Below are positions 41,700-50,086 of a stretch of DNA of 64,000 nt, one piece after another. The notes under the pieces were generated by a model, which did not search any database, was not told where the DNA came from, and worked only from the letters and a program-made list of their open reading frames with translations. A program made the position numbers and the translations under genes. Position 1 is the first letter of the stretch. Every line of letters begins with the position of its first letter. Source of the stretch: Bermanella sp047621325 (lineage in GTDB: Bacteria; Pseudomonadota; Gammaproteobacteria; Pseudomonadales; Oceanobacteraceae); the NCBI GenBank assembly GCA_047621325.1, contig JBLHLT010000005.1, forward strand, positions 143,530 to 207,529, written 5' to 3'.

Positions 41700-42413
41700 A
41701 TGACGACTAATGAAAACGAAAAAGCCGAAATGAGCCTTGGCCAGTCCATTACTAAAAACGCTATTGGTCTTGCTATCTTTGCGTTTGTGACAGCCGGTGT
41801 CATCGCGATTGTGCAGCAAAATACAAAAGAGCAGATACACGAAAACATCGCACAAGCCCAAGCAAAAGCGCTATATGAAATCACCCCTGAGCATCTCGTT
41901 GATAATGACGTACTTAACAGTTATATCGAATTACACACTGAGCAAAGCTTACAACACCTGCATGTAAACCATTTAGGCCCAATTGCCAGCGATGCAAAGC
42001 TGCATTTAGCGCAAAAAAATAACCACACACATACTTATATTTTTCCTGCAACCGCACCCGACGGCTACACCACTGCCATTCAATTACTGGTTGGCGTCAA
42101 ACAAGACGGCAGCATTGCTGGCGTTCGCATAGTCGATCATAAAGAAACCCCAGGGCTTGGCGACAAAGTTGAACTTAAAAAATCTGATTGGGTTTTATCA
42201 TTCAATGGTAAATCGCTAACCAATCCTGACATTGAAAAGTGGAAAGTGAAAAAAGACGGCGGCGAATTTGATTCATTTACTGGCGCAACCATCACACCAC
42301 GAGCCGTTATAAATGCAGTCAAACAAACATTGGTTATGTTTGAAAAAGATAAAGCCGTTTTATCTACTTTAAGCACCAGCACACCAACCACTAACCGTGG
42401 AGATGTTTTATGA
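41700..42413 (+). CDS. rsxG: Ion-translocating oxidoreductase complex subunit G
   Basis: This 237-residue subunit has one N-terminal membrane helix and a periplasmic FMN-binding domain. The covalent flavin site is the Thr in SFTGATITPRAV near 200, and VRIVDHKETPGLGDKVE is the conserved loop. It passes electrons within the complex. Its stop overlaps the rsxE start by four bases (ATGA). Confidence 0.95.
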   Translation: MTTNENEKAEMSLGQSITKNAIGLAIFAFVTAGVIAIVQQNTKEQIHENIAQAQAKALYEITPEHLVDNDVLNSYIELHTEQSLQHLHVNHLGPIASDAKLHLAQKNNHTHTYIFPATAPDGYTTAIQLLVGVKQDGSIAGVRIVDHKETPGLGDKVELKKSDWVLSFNGKSLTNPDIEKWKVKKDGGEFDSFTGATITPRAVINAVKQTLVMFEKDKAVLSTLSTSTPTTNRGDVL

Positions 42414-43123
42414 GCACGAAATCATACGGACAAATCACTCAAGACGGCTTATGGACAAACAACCCTGCCCTTGTTCAGCTATTGGGCTTGTGCCCTTTAC
42501 TGGCCGTTACTGGCACCGTGGTGAACGCATTAGGGCTAGGTTTAGCCACCATGCTGGTTCTAGTAGGCTCTAACATTGCGGTTTCAATGGTACGTAACTA
42601 TGTACCCAGTGCTGTGCGCTTGCCTGCCTTTGTGATGATCATTGCATCCTATGTAACCTGCACCGAATTATTAATGCAGGCCTACACATATGAGCTTTAT
42701 ACGGTGTTGGGTATTTTTATTCCGTTGATCGTAACCAACTGCGCCATACTTGGCCGTGCTGATGCATTTGCGGCAAAAAATCCAATTCTACCATCCGCCC
42801 TTGATGGCTTTATGATGGCAATGGGCTTTGCCGTCGTGCTAGTTATTTTAGGGGCCATGCGTGAAATCATTGGCCAAGGCACTCTATTTTCAAATATGGA
42901 TTTATTATTTGGCGAAAGCGCTAAAACTTGGAAAATCACATTATTTACGGATTACCCAGATTTCTTATTTGCGATCTTACCGCCCGGTGCATTTGTGGGC
43001 ATGGGCTTATTGATTGCATTTAAAAATATCATTGACGATAAAATCAAAGACATCAAAAACCGCAAAAAAGACCCCGTCATTTCAGGCTCTAAACGCGTAC
43101 GGGTAACCGGTAAAATTGTTTAG
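42410..43123 (+). CDS. rsxE: Ion-translocating oxidoreductase complex subunit E
   Basis: This 237-residue membrane subunit is homologous to RsxA and forms the antiparallel pair holding a 2Fe-2S centre. It has ALVQLLGLCPLLAVT near the N terminus and VTNCAILGRADAFA. A Lys/Arg-rich cytoplasmic tail ends the protein. Its stop is followed 2 bp later by nth, the usual order. Confidence 0.95.
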   Translation: MSTKSYGQITQDGLWTNNPALVQLLGLCPLLAVTGTVVNALGLGLATMLVLVGSNIAVSMVRNYVPSAVRLPAFVMIIASYVTCTELLMQAYTYELYTVLGIFIPLIVTNCAILGRADAFAAKNPILPSALDGFMMAMGFAVVLVILGAMREIIGQGTLFSNMDLLFGESAKTWKITLFTDYPDFLFAILPPGAFVGMGLLIAFKNIIDDKIKDIKNRKKDPVISGSKRVRVTGKIV

Positions 43124-43125
43124 TT

Positions 43126-43761
43126 ATGAATAAAACCAAGCGCACAGAGATATTCACACGACTTAGGGATAACAACCCCAACCCCGAGACCGAACTTGAA
43201 TATTCTTCGCCGTTTGAATTAGTCGTAGCGGTGGCCCTTTCGGCGCAAGCCACCGATGTCAGCGTGAATAAAGCCACGCGTAAGTTATTCCCAGTGGCCA
43301 ACACACCAGAGGCCATTTATGCACTGGGTGAAGACGGCTTAAAAGAATACATCAAGACCATCGGCTTGTTTAACAGCAAAGCGAAAAACGTGATTAATAT
43401 GTGCAAGCTGTTAATCGAAAAACACAATTCAGTTGTACCGCAAACCCGCGAAGAACTTGAAGAGCTACCCGGCGTAGGCAGAAAAACGGCGAACGTCGTA
43501 TTAAATACCGCCTTTGGCCAAATCGCCATGGCAGTAGACACTCATATTTTTCGCTTTGGTAATCGCACAAAAGTAGCGCCTGGTAAAAACGTATTAGAAG
43601 TAGAAGATCGCTTAATGCGCTTAGTACCCAAAGAGTTTTTATTAGACGCACACCACTGGATGATTTTGCACGGTCGCTATGTATGCACCGCACGCAAACC
43701 AAAGTGTGGCAGCTGCATCATTGAAGACTTGTGCGAATACAAACAAAAAGAATTAGACTAG
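43126..43761 (+). CDS. nth: Endonuclease III
   Basis: This 211-residue DNA glycosylase/AP lyase removes oxidised pyrimidines. The helix-hairpin-helix with catalytic Lys (ELPGVGRKTANVVLN) lies near 108-122, and the catalytic Asp is in AVDTHIFR. The C-terminal 4Fe-4S loop has the spacing C-x6-C-x2-C-x5-C (CTARKPKCGSCIIEDLC). Last gene of the rsx operon; its need for a cluster fits the redox neighbours. Confidence 0.96.
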   Translation: MNKTKRTEIFTRLRDNNPNPETELEYSSPFELVVAVALSAQATDVSVNKATRKLFPVANTPEAIYALGEDGLKEYIKTIGLFNSKAKNVINMCKLLIEKHNSVVPQTREELEELPGVGRKTANVVLNTAFGQIAMAVDTHIFRFGNRTKVAPGKNVLEVEDRLMRLVPKEFLLDAHHWMILHGRYVCTARKPKCGSCIIEDLCEYKQKELD

Positions 43762-43769
43762 GAGCCAAC

Positions 43770-44159
43770 ATGAGAATTTTACACACCATGTTACGTGTGG
43801 GTGACTTACAACGCTCTATCGACTTTTACACCCGCGTTTTAGGAATGAACTTAATTCGCCAGCGCGACAATGAGCAATACCGCTACACATTGGCATTTGT
43901 CGGTTACGGCACAGAAGAAGACAGCGCTGTGTTAGAGCTAACCTATAATTGGGACACAGCCGAGTATGATCTAGGCACAGGCTACGGCCACATCGCCATC
44001 GGCGCAGATGACATCTACGCTACTTGTGATGCGATTAAAGCCGCTGGCGGCACTGTAAGCCGAGAACCCGGCCCAGTTAAAGGTGGCACCACCCATATTG
44101 CCTTTGTGAAAGACCCAGATAATTACAGTATTGAATTAATACAGACTAAAACACAGTAA
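43770..44159 (+). CDS. gloA: Lactoylglutathione lyase (glyoxalase I)
   Basis: This 129-residue enzyme isomerises the methylglyoxal-glutathione hemithioacetal to S-lactoylglutathione. All four metal ligands are present: His5 (RILHTML), Glu in VLELTYN, His in GYGHIAIG, and Glu in SIELIQ. Length suits the Ni-dependent bacterial type. The ATG at 43770 follows AGGAGCC; a longer frame into nth is rejected. It is 8 bp after nth and may share its transcript. Confidence 0.95.
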   Translation: MRILHTMLRVGDLQRSIDFYTRVLGMNLIRQRDNEQYRYTLAFVGYGTEEDSAVLELTYNWDTAEYDLGTGYGHIAIGADDIYATCDAIKAAGGTVSREPGPVKGGTTHIAFVKDPDNYSIELIQTKTQ

Positions 44160-44180
44160 AAGCAACGGATTGTTCCACCG

Positions 44181-44207
44181 AAACCCGACTAGAATAGTCG
44201 GGTTTTA
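44181..44207. terminator. Intrinsic terminator after gloA
   Basis: AACCCGACT / AGTCGGGTT stem with AGAAT loop, then TTATTG; 22 bp after the gloA stop. Confidence 0.75.
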
Positions 44208-44275
44208 TTGTCTCAACTTGACCTATCGGATAACATAGCCGCCTTATTTTTATTGTGGCCCAAAGAATTGCTCCT

Positions 44276-45229
44276 ATGACTGAAAAGCGCCCAAGCGAAA
44301 TGCCCGATGTGGCTGCCAGCCAAGCTCCACAGGTTAATGGCACCCTAAACTGGGTTGGCATGAACCGTATCGCTCTGCCCCTAAACATCCAAGACGCCCA
44401 TATAGGCGTGAACAAGGTAAACGCCTTTGTTCAAACTTATGTGAACATCTGCAATCCAGACGTAAAGGGCATTCACATGTCGCGTCTGTATTTATTACTC
44501 ACTGAATTCTCAGACAACCAAGTATTAAGCGCCGCTAACTTGCGCGAATTTCTTGCTCACATGCTAGATAGTCACGAAGACATCAGCGATCAAGCGACGC
44601 TTAACTTTGAATTTGACTACGTTATTCAGCGCAAAGCCCTTAAAAGTCAGTTCTCTGGCTGGAAAGACTACCCAACTGAGATTCGCGCCACACTAAAAGA
44701 TGGCAAAGTAGACTTAGAGCTAGGCATTCACGTGCCGTACTCATCTACCTGCCCTTGCTCAGCAGCGCTTGCACGCCAGCTGATTCAACAGCAGTTCAGC
44801 AAAGATTTTGGCGATAAAGCCACTGTCACCCCTGAAGAAGTTGAATCATGGTTACGTAGCGATAAAGGGACCTTTGCGACGCCACACAGCCAGCGCAGCA
44901 TCGCCAAAATCTGGGTGAAGCTAGACGAAACCGTCGAAGACTTCCCGATTACGGATGTCATCGAAATAATTGAAAACGCACTACAAACACCGGTACAAAC
45001 TGCGGTTAAACGGGAAGACGAACAGGAGTTTGCCCGCCTAAACGGCCACAACCTTATGTTCTGTGAAGATGCCGCACGTCGTGTAAAAAGCGCACTTAAT
45101 CAAAATGAAAACATGTTTAATGATTTCTGGTTACGCATCGAGCACCTAGAAAGCCTTCACGCCCATGACGCCGTAGCAATAGCGACTAAAGGTCTTGTAA
45201 ATGGTTACGGGCCCCTACTTTCCCGCTAA
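44276..45229 (+). CDS. folE2: GTP cyclohydrolase I, type IB
   Basis: This protein of about 317 residues belongs to the FolE2 (GCYH-IB, COG1469) family, which makes dihydroneopterin triphosphate for folate or, with QueD, queuosine precursors. Seen features are LNWVGMNRIALPL near the N terminus, the active-site Cys region YSSTCPCSAAL, HSQRSIAKIWV, and the C-terminal IEHLESLHAHDAVAI. Unlike FolE it can work with metals other than zinc and in several bacteria is Zur-regulated. A GTG at 44255 is an alternative start. A PTPS-like gene follows. Confidence 0.93.
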   Translation: MTEKRPSEMPDVAASQAPQVNGTLNWVGMNRIALPLNIQDAHIGVNKVNAFVQTYVNICNPDVKGIHMSRLYLLLTEFSDNQVLSAANLREFLAHMLDSHEDISDQATLNFEFDYVIQRKALKSQFSGWKDYPTEIRATLKDGKVDLELGIHVPYSSTCPCSAALARQLIQQQFSKDFGDKATVTPEEVESWLRSDKGTFATPHSQRSIAKIWVKLDETVEDFPITDVIEIIENALQTPVQTAVKREDEQEFARLNGHNLMFCEDAARRVKSALNQNENMFNDFWLRIEHLESLHAHDAVAIATKGLVNGYGPLLSR

Positions 45230-45236
45230 CCGCACA

Positions 45237-45259
45237 TTGGGCAGCGTAAAGCTGCCCAA
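45237..45259. terminator. Hairpin after folE2, weak terminator
   Basis: TTGGGCAGC / GCTGCCCAA perfect 9-bp stem with a 5-nt loop; only TTCCTT follows, so termination may be partial or it may be an mRNA-stabilising end. Confidence 0.5.
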
Positions 45260-45333
45260 TTCCTTACCCTTGGCCATGCAAAGCCAACTACAATGATATA
45301 AAATCGAGCCACTTATTCAGTCGAGTACCCCTG

Positions 45334-46179
45334 GTGAAACTTTTTGTTGAAAACCTTACCAATGTTGATGTCTCTTATTTAGATGCCAAGCGTGGCCTAG
45401 TGGGCGAGTCTTGGATGGCAGGCATCATGCTTACCGGCAACCTAGACCAGCAAAGCATGATCTGTGATTTTGGCGTCGTAAAACGCTGTGCAAAAAATTG
45501 GCTAGATGACTTCATTGACCATCGCCTTGTTGTACCTACACAAATGACAGGCATGCATATCAGCAAACACGACAACCTGACCACGGTTCGATTTGCGCAC
45601 CCTTTTGGCGGTGAGTTTATTTGCAGCGCCCCTGATGAAGCCTTTTGTTTCATTGACTGCAAAGAGATCACACCGACCAGCGTGTCTAAGTGGCTAGAAG
45701 TTGAGCTCAATACCAGTATTCCAGGTGATATCGAAAAATTAAATGTTTCACTTAATGCCGAGCTAATTGGTGGTGCGTTTTACCATTACAGCCACGGCCT
45801 TAAAAAACACGATGGTAATTGCCAGCGCATCGCCCACGGCCACCGCTCTAAAATTGAAATATTTGTGAATGGTACACGCCAGCCAGAAATGGAGAAAAAC
45901 TGGGCCAATCAATGGCAAGATATCTACGTTGGTACCCAAGAAGATTTACACAATCGAACCACCATTGAGGGCATTGAGCACAATCACTATCGCTATACCG
46001 CGCCTCAAGGCGAGTTCAGCCTAACGCTACCGAGTAAGGCCTGTTATGACATCGAGACCGATACAACGGTTGAGCAAATAGCCAGACACATTGCCAAAAC
46101 CATCCTAGAATCAGGCCGCAGTGTTACTGTTAAAGCATTTGAAGGCATAGGCAAAGGAGCAATTGCCACTTATGAGTAA
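45334..46179 (+). CDS. 6-pyruvoyl-tetrahydropterin/6-carboxytetrahydropterin synthase-like protein, tandem domains
   Basis: This 281-residue protein is about twice the length of QueD. Motifs are distributed over two halves. The first half has the C-terminal-type block CDFGVVKRCAKNWLDDFIDH. The second half has the metal-binding histidines of the N-terminal block (FYHYSHGLKKHDGNCQRI then AHGH) and the closing DTTVEQIARHIAKTI and GIGKGAIATYE. Each half thus seems to contribute part of one active site. Start is GTG. It is downstream of folE2, pointing to pterin or queuosine chemistry; it overlaps hisI by eight bases. Confidence 0.72.
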   Translation: MKLFVENLTNVDVSYLDAKRGLVGESWMAGIMLTGNLDQQSMICDFGVVKRCAKNWLDDFIDHRLVVPTQMTGMHISKHDNLTTVRFAHPFGGEFICSAPDEAFCFIDCKEITPTSVSKWLEVELNTSIPGDIEKLNVSLNAELIGGAFYHYSHGLKKHDGNCQRIAHGHRSKIEIFVNGTRQPEMEKNWANQWQDIYVGTQEDLHNRTTIEGIEHNHYRYTAPQGEFSLTLPSKACYDIETDTTVEQIARHIAKTILESGRSVTVKAFEGIGKGAIATYE

Positions 46180-46618
46180 CGTATTCAAAGAACTAGAAAA
46201 GCAAAAAAAAGGCGCTGAACTGCCACTCGAAGACGCTCTGAATAATCTTGTCTTTAACGAAGCGGGTCTAATTCCTGCCATTGCTCAGCAACACGATACT
46301 GGTGAAGTTCTGATGATGGCTTGGATGAATCGAGTATCCATTGAAGAAACCTTAAAAACCAATCAAGTGTGTTATTGGTCTCGTTCACGCAACAACTATT
46401 GGCGTAAAGGCGAAAGCTCGGGCAATCAACAAACCCTCATTAGCATGGCCACAGACTGCGATGGTGATACATTACTGTTAAAAGTGGATCAAAAAGGCGC
46501 TGCCTGTCATACTGGACGTCGTGATTGCTTCTATAATGAGATCAAACCAAATGGCCTTAGCGTCAGTACCGACCCAATTCAAGACCCTAAACAGCTGTAC
46601 ACCAACAGCAAGAGCTAA
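46172..46618 (+). CDS. hisI: Phosphoribosyl-AMP cyclohydrolase
   Basis: This protein of about 148 residues opens the purine ring of PR-AMP in histidine synthesis. It has LIPAIAQQHDTGEVLMMAWM, YWSRSRNNYWRKGE, the metal site DCDGDTLLLKV, and GAACHTGRRDCFY. It lacks the HisE domain, so PR-ATP pyrophosphatase must be elsewhere. The ATG at 46172 overlaps the end of the PTPS gene; a TTG at 46163 sits closer to AAAGGAG and may be used instead. Confidence 0.92.
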   Translation: MSNVFKELEKQKKGAELPLEDALNNLVFNEAGLIPAIAQQHDTGEVLMMAWMNRVSIEETLKTNQVCYWSRSRNNYWRKGESSGNQQTLISMATDCDGDTLLLKVDQKGAACHTGRRDCFYNEIKPNGLSVSTDPIQDPKQLYTNSKS

Positions 46619-46621
46619 ATT

Positions 46622-46933
46622 GTGAACACGCGTCCAAGTAAAGCTGATAAGCGCGCCGCACTGAATAAAGAAATGGAAGATTTCTTATCTGAAGGCGGCA
46701 AAGTAAGTAGTGTTGATCAAGGCGTGAGCGGACGCGAGAATCCCACTAAAGCGCTTTTACCTGTGTTATTTAATGAAAAAAGCAGTGAACGCACTGACGC
46801 GCGTGAAGCACTTAAAGCACTTGATTCACGCAAACCCCATAAAACCCAAACCAAACCGAATAAGCGCCCCACCAAAAAGCCGGTGTATGATGACTTTGGT
46901 GAATTACTACGCTGGGTTTGGGTAGACGAATAA
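46622..46933 (+). CDS. Small basic protein of unknown function (SutA-like segment)
   Basis: This 103-residue, highly charged protein is predicted mostly disordered. The segment NKEMEDFLSEGGKVSSV resembles the conserved part of SutA, a small RNA-polymerase-binding regulator of Pseudomonas, as I recall it. The C-terminal half is Lys/Pro-rich and ends in FGELLRWVWVDE. It starts with GTG 3 bp after hisI and is followed by a strong terminator. The SutA similarity is short and not proof. Confidence 0.45.
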   Translation: MNTRPSKADKRAALNKEMEDFLSEGGKVSSVDQGVSGRENPTKALLPVLFNEKSSERTDAREALKALDSRKPHKTQTKPNKRPTKKPVYDDFGELLRWVWVDE

Positions 46934-46954
46934 AGAGACAAATTTGATTCGAAC

Positions 46955-46984
46955 AAAAAAGGCGACTGATTAGTCGCCTTTTTT
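46955..46984. terminator. Bidirectional intrinsic terminator
   Basis: AAAAAAGGCGACT / AGTCGCCTTTTTT with a GATT-type loop sits between convergent genes and serves both strands. Confidence 0.88.
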
Positions 46985-46998
46985 ATACCACTCATATT

Positions 46999-48222
46999 TT
47001 AAGCAAAAACATTCATCAGCCAGCCAATCAATAGCACCTGCGGCACCGTCACTAACGGTAAGAACAGAGCTATTTTCCAGCTTTGAGTCGTATCTTTAAG
47101 CGCCATAATTTCGGTGTAGTCAGTGGATGCACCAGCCATTAAAAACACAAAACCATTACCGGGTGCACCCGCTTTATTCACCAAGTCTGCGGCAATGGGT
47201 GATGATCCCTCAGAGCACACTTCTATTAAGGTGGTTGCAAGCAAGGTTAAAAATAACCCACTAATAGATGCACCAAACCAAATACCAAATTGTTCTGGGT
47301 CCACAAACGCTCGAATCAATGACAACAGTACCACGCCAAACAACACCCAGCGCACCACCATTTTTGACTCTTTTAAGCCCTGCCAGAACATAGACATTAG
47401 GTTGGCAGGTGCAAAATGTTTTGCGCTCACTTGTGACTTAACCGCTGGCCATAATTTAAAGTTGTCATCCATTTCCGCATGGGCCGGATTAGCTGGCAAT
47501 ACGCCCTTTTTAACTAAACCATCAAACAACCAACCGCTTATCCAAGCAATGATCATTGAGCAAACAATAAACAACAGGGTGAACGGCAAGCCAACCAGTG
47601 CGATTAAAATGAGCGTGAGTGTGAATGAGTTCCACGGGCTTGCAATTAAAAATGCCATCACCTGCCCAAGACTGGCCCCTTTGCGATACAACCCCATCGC
47701 AACCATTAGAATCCCATGATTACATAGGTCCAACAACAAACCTGCCAAAGTAGCCCTAAAAACACCATTACGGCTGCCAGGCTTACCTAATACCGCCATC
47801 ACCATTTGATTTGGGATGCGCCCCAATACACCCACCGCTAACGCGCCAATGAGAATGCCCCACCACATGGTATTCATCATTTCAAAACTGGTATGCGCCA
47901 TAATCGCCAGCGAGGCATTAAGCTCGGTGTGCACAGCATCCCCAAGCCAAACATACATTGCATAAAACAAAGCAACAAACACTACCGAGCCCCACATAAT
48001 CCAATCAAACGATTGTTTAGGCGCACAGCAAGCGGCTTCGTCTTGTGGCTGATGATGATGTTGTTGAGATTTAGTCTTGGCACCACACGAGGAATCTGTT
48101 TTTTCTGTTTCTTTTTCTTCTGTTACTGAACCACAGCAAGACGCTTTTGTTTCAATAGGCGAAGGCTCAGAACAACAGCTGGACTGAGTAACCGACTTAT
48201 CGTCATCACAATGTTTCGACAT
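46999..48222 (-). CDS. SO_0444-type permease, putative Cu/Zn efflux
   Basis: This 407-residue protein has a DUF318-type permease core of about ten helices (about 75-405), with the duplicated pattern ending GFVFLMAGASTDYTEIMAL. The first 70 residues are a hydrophilic tail rich in paired cysteines and histidines (SSCCSEP, KASCCGS, QQHHHQPQ, AACCAP), a likely metal-binding region. The family is annotated as SO_0444 Cu/Zn efflux transporters; some relatives are linked to arsenic. No regulator is adjacent. Confidence 0.72.
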   Translation of the reverse strand: MSKHCDDDKSVTQSSCCSEPSPIETKASCCGSVTEEKETEKTDSSCGAKTKSQQHHHQPQDEAACCAPKQSFDWIMWGSVVFVALFYAMYVWLGDAVHTELNASLAIMAHTSFEMMNTMWWGILIGALAVGVLGRIPNQMVMAVLGKPGSRNGVFRATLAGLLLDLCNHGILMVAMGLYRKGASLGQVMAFLIASPWNSFTLTLILIALVGLPFTLLFIVCSMIIAWISGWLFDGLVKKGVLPANPAHAEMDDNFKLWPAVKSQVSAKHFAPANLMSMFWQGLKESKMVVRWVLFGVVLLSLIRAFVDPEQFGIWFGASISGLFLTLLATTLIEVCSEGSSPIAADLVNKAGAPGNGFVFLMAGASTDYTEIMALKDTTQSWKIALFLPLVTVPQVLLIGWLMNVFA

Positions 48223-48363
48223 AAATACTCCTTAAAAATACAGATTAATACGTTGGTTTTAAAACGCAATGCCCTTGATCAATAGAAGAATAAAAACCGC
48301 TTAAAATTGTACAACTTCAAATATTGGTCTTAACTGATAGTACGTATATGTGGAGGACACACA

Positions 48364-49542
48364 ATGCAGAAAAAAATCCTTTTAATCTTAGTGGCTGGGC
48401 TTTTCGCCATGAGCCAAGCAATGGCAGAAGTGCAAATAAATGGCTTTGCCTCCGTAGTAACCGGTATTGATTTTGAAGAAGACGCTCAATCCGATTACAA
48501 CGACCGAACGGTCGATAACTTGCAAGAATCGAAAGTCGCCCTGCAATGGTCTGCCGACCTAGGTGATGGCATGCGCTTTGTTGGCCAAACCATGGCCCGT
48601 GGCGATGCAGCAGAAGGCTTTCAACTCAACTACGATTGGGCATATTTTGATTTTAATATTGGCGACAGCTCAAAACTAAAATTTGGTCGTTTACGCATCC
48701 CTTTCTATAAGTACTCTGATTATTTAGATGTGGGTTATGCCTATCACTGGATTACACCTCCACGCTCAATGTACAGCCTATCGTTCTCAAATATGGACGG
48801 TGTAAGCTTTCAACAAAATCTGCAAGCCTTAGGTATGGATCACGCCATTACACTCGCCGTTGGTACCTACCAAGGGTTATTAAGTCTTGGGGCTGAGCAA
48901 GTGCAAAGTCAATTAGAGAACTTAGTTGCCATTAACTGGTCAGGTACGCTCGGCAATCATGAATTTACCGCCGCCTATGCTCAAGCCGATGTTTATGTGC
49001 CAGCTGAAGCAACCACTGGATTAGCCGCCATAGCAACCGCAGGTGGCGATGACGCAAATAAAGTACTCGTCAACGGCGATTATGGTTTTTTCATCGGTGT
49101 TGGCTATAAAGGTACATTTGGTGACATTTCAGTATTCTCCGAGTACAGCATCGTTCAAGTAGACGATTCCATCTTTGCAGATACATCAGGTGGCTACCTT
49201 GGCGTTAGCTACTTAATGGATGACTATACTTACCATATCACTTACGGCATGACCAAAGCAGAAGAGAAAGAGTATGCAGCCACTACCGATGGTATTGACT
49301 TGGGCCTTGCTGGAGGTGGCGCCGCTAATGGCACAACCCTAAATAGTACCGCTCGCTTTTTAGGCAATGGCGATAGCAATACGATCACCATTGGTGTTCG
49401 TAAAGACATCGGCATGAGCACCGCCATTAAAGTTGATCTGGACCTCTATACAGAAGACCGCGTGCAAACACCATTAGTCGCGTCAGTCTCTGAAGAGAAA
49501 AAATCGACTGTTCTTAAATTCGCCGTCGAAACTATGTTTTAA
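48364..49542 (+). CDS. Outer-membrane porin-like protein
   Basis: This 392-residue protein has a signal peptide (MQKKILLILVAGLFAMSQAMA) and a beta-barrel body with alternating residues and the terminal aromatic MF. Strands such as MRFVGQTMARGDAAEGFQL, LKFGRLRIPFYKYSDYLDV and VDLDLYTEDRV fit OprP/OprO- or short-chain porin-like proteins. It is followed 12 bp later by a small PstS-like gene, so phosphate or another anion is a reasonable substrate guess. The ribosome site GTGGAGGAC is good. Confidence 0.72.
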   Translation: MQKKILLILVAGLFAMSQAMAEVQINGFASVVTGIDFEEDAQSDYNDRTVDNLQESKVALQWSADLGDGMRFVGQTMARGDAAEGFQLNYDWAYFDFNIGDSSKLKFGRLRIPFYKYSDYLDVGYAYHWITPPRSMYSLSFSNMDGVSFQQNLQALGMDHAITLAVGTYQGLLSLGAEQVQSQLENLVAINWSGTLGNHEFTAAYAQADVYVPAEATTGLAAIATAGGDDANKVLVNGDYGFFIGVGYKGTFGDISVFSEYSIVQVDDSIFADTSGGYLGVSYLMDDYTYHITYGMTKAEEKEYAATTDGIDLGLAGGGAANGTTLNSTARFLGNGDSNTITIGVRKDIGMSTAIKVDLDLYTEDRVQTPLVASVSEEKKSTVLKFAVETMF

Positions 49543-49554
49543 GGAGGCAAGATC

Positions 49555-49974
49555 ATGAAAATATTATTAAGCTCATTTGTTCTTACCTCTTCACTTCTAT
49601 TGTCGGCATTTGCCACAGCAGATGTTGAGGTTATTGTGCACCCGTCTAACGGTGCCGCCCTTGACCAAGATGCAATACAGCGTATTTTCCTTGGTAAAAC
49701 CCGGGCTTTTCCTGGTGGTGGCGAAGCCGTTGCCATTAGTGCAAGCGAAGGCAGCCCAGAAGAGTTAGAGTTTACTGAGAAAGTACTGTCAAAAAGCCCT
49801 AAGCAACTTAAAGCCTATTGGGCAAAAATGGTATTTACTGGTAAAGGCACACCACCACGCCAAGTTGATAGTACCGCTGAATTGGTCAAACTCATTTCAG
49901 CCAACCCTAACTTGATTGGTTTTATCCCAGCCGGTACAGGTGGCGGCGGTGTTAAGGTGGTTGGTAAGTTTTAA
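49555..49974 (+). CDS. Small PstS-like periplasmic protein
   Basis: This 139-residue protein has a signal peptide (MKILLSSFVLTSSLLLSAFA) and a single lobe resembling phosphate-binding PstS (VIVHPSNGAALDQDAIQRIF, LGKTRAFPGG, and PNLIGFIPAG). It is about half the length of a full binding protein. AAGGAGG precedes its ATG and it directly follows the porin gene. Such porin plus half-PstS pairs recur in marine gammaproteobacteria as I recall; its role, perhaps in a sensor or pilus-like context, is not known. Confidence 0.7.
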   Translation: MKILLSSFVLTSSLLLSAFATADVEVIVHPSNGAALDQDAIQRIFLGKTRAFPGGGEAVAISASEGSPEELEFTEKVLSKSPKQLKAYWAKMVFTGKGTPPRQVDSTAELVKLISANPNLIGFIPAGTGGGGVKVVGKF

Positions 49975-50026
49975 CGCCAACCCTTCGACACTCGTCCTGC
50001 TCTGTGATGAGCAGTAAAGCCTAAAT

Positions 50027-50061
50027 AAAAAAGGTTGATCATTTCTGATCAACCTTTTTTG
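50027..50061. terminator. Bidirectional intrinsic terminator
   Basis: AAAAAAGGTTGATCA / TGATCAACCTTTTTT, 4-nt loop, between the convergent PstS-like and metH genes. Confidence 0.9.
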
Positions 50062-50086
50062 TTTCACACTAACAATTAATGCTTAA

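Noticed and set aside
47123..47719. Plus-strand frame of 198 residues
   Set aside because: It lies wholly antisense to the permease gene, whose membrane pattern and motif conservation are clear.
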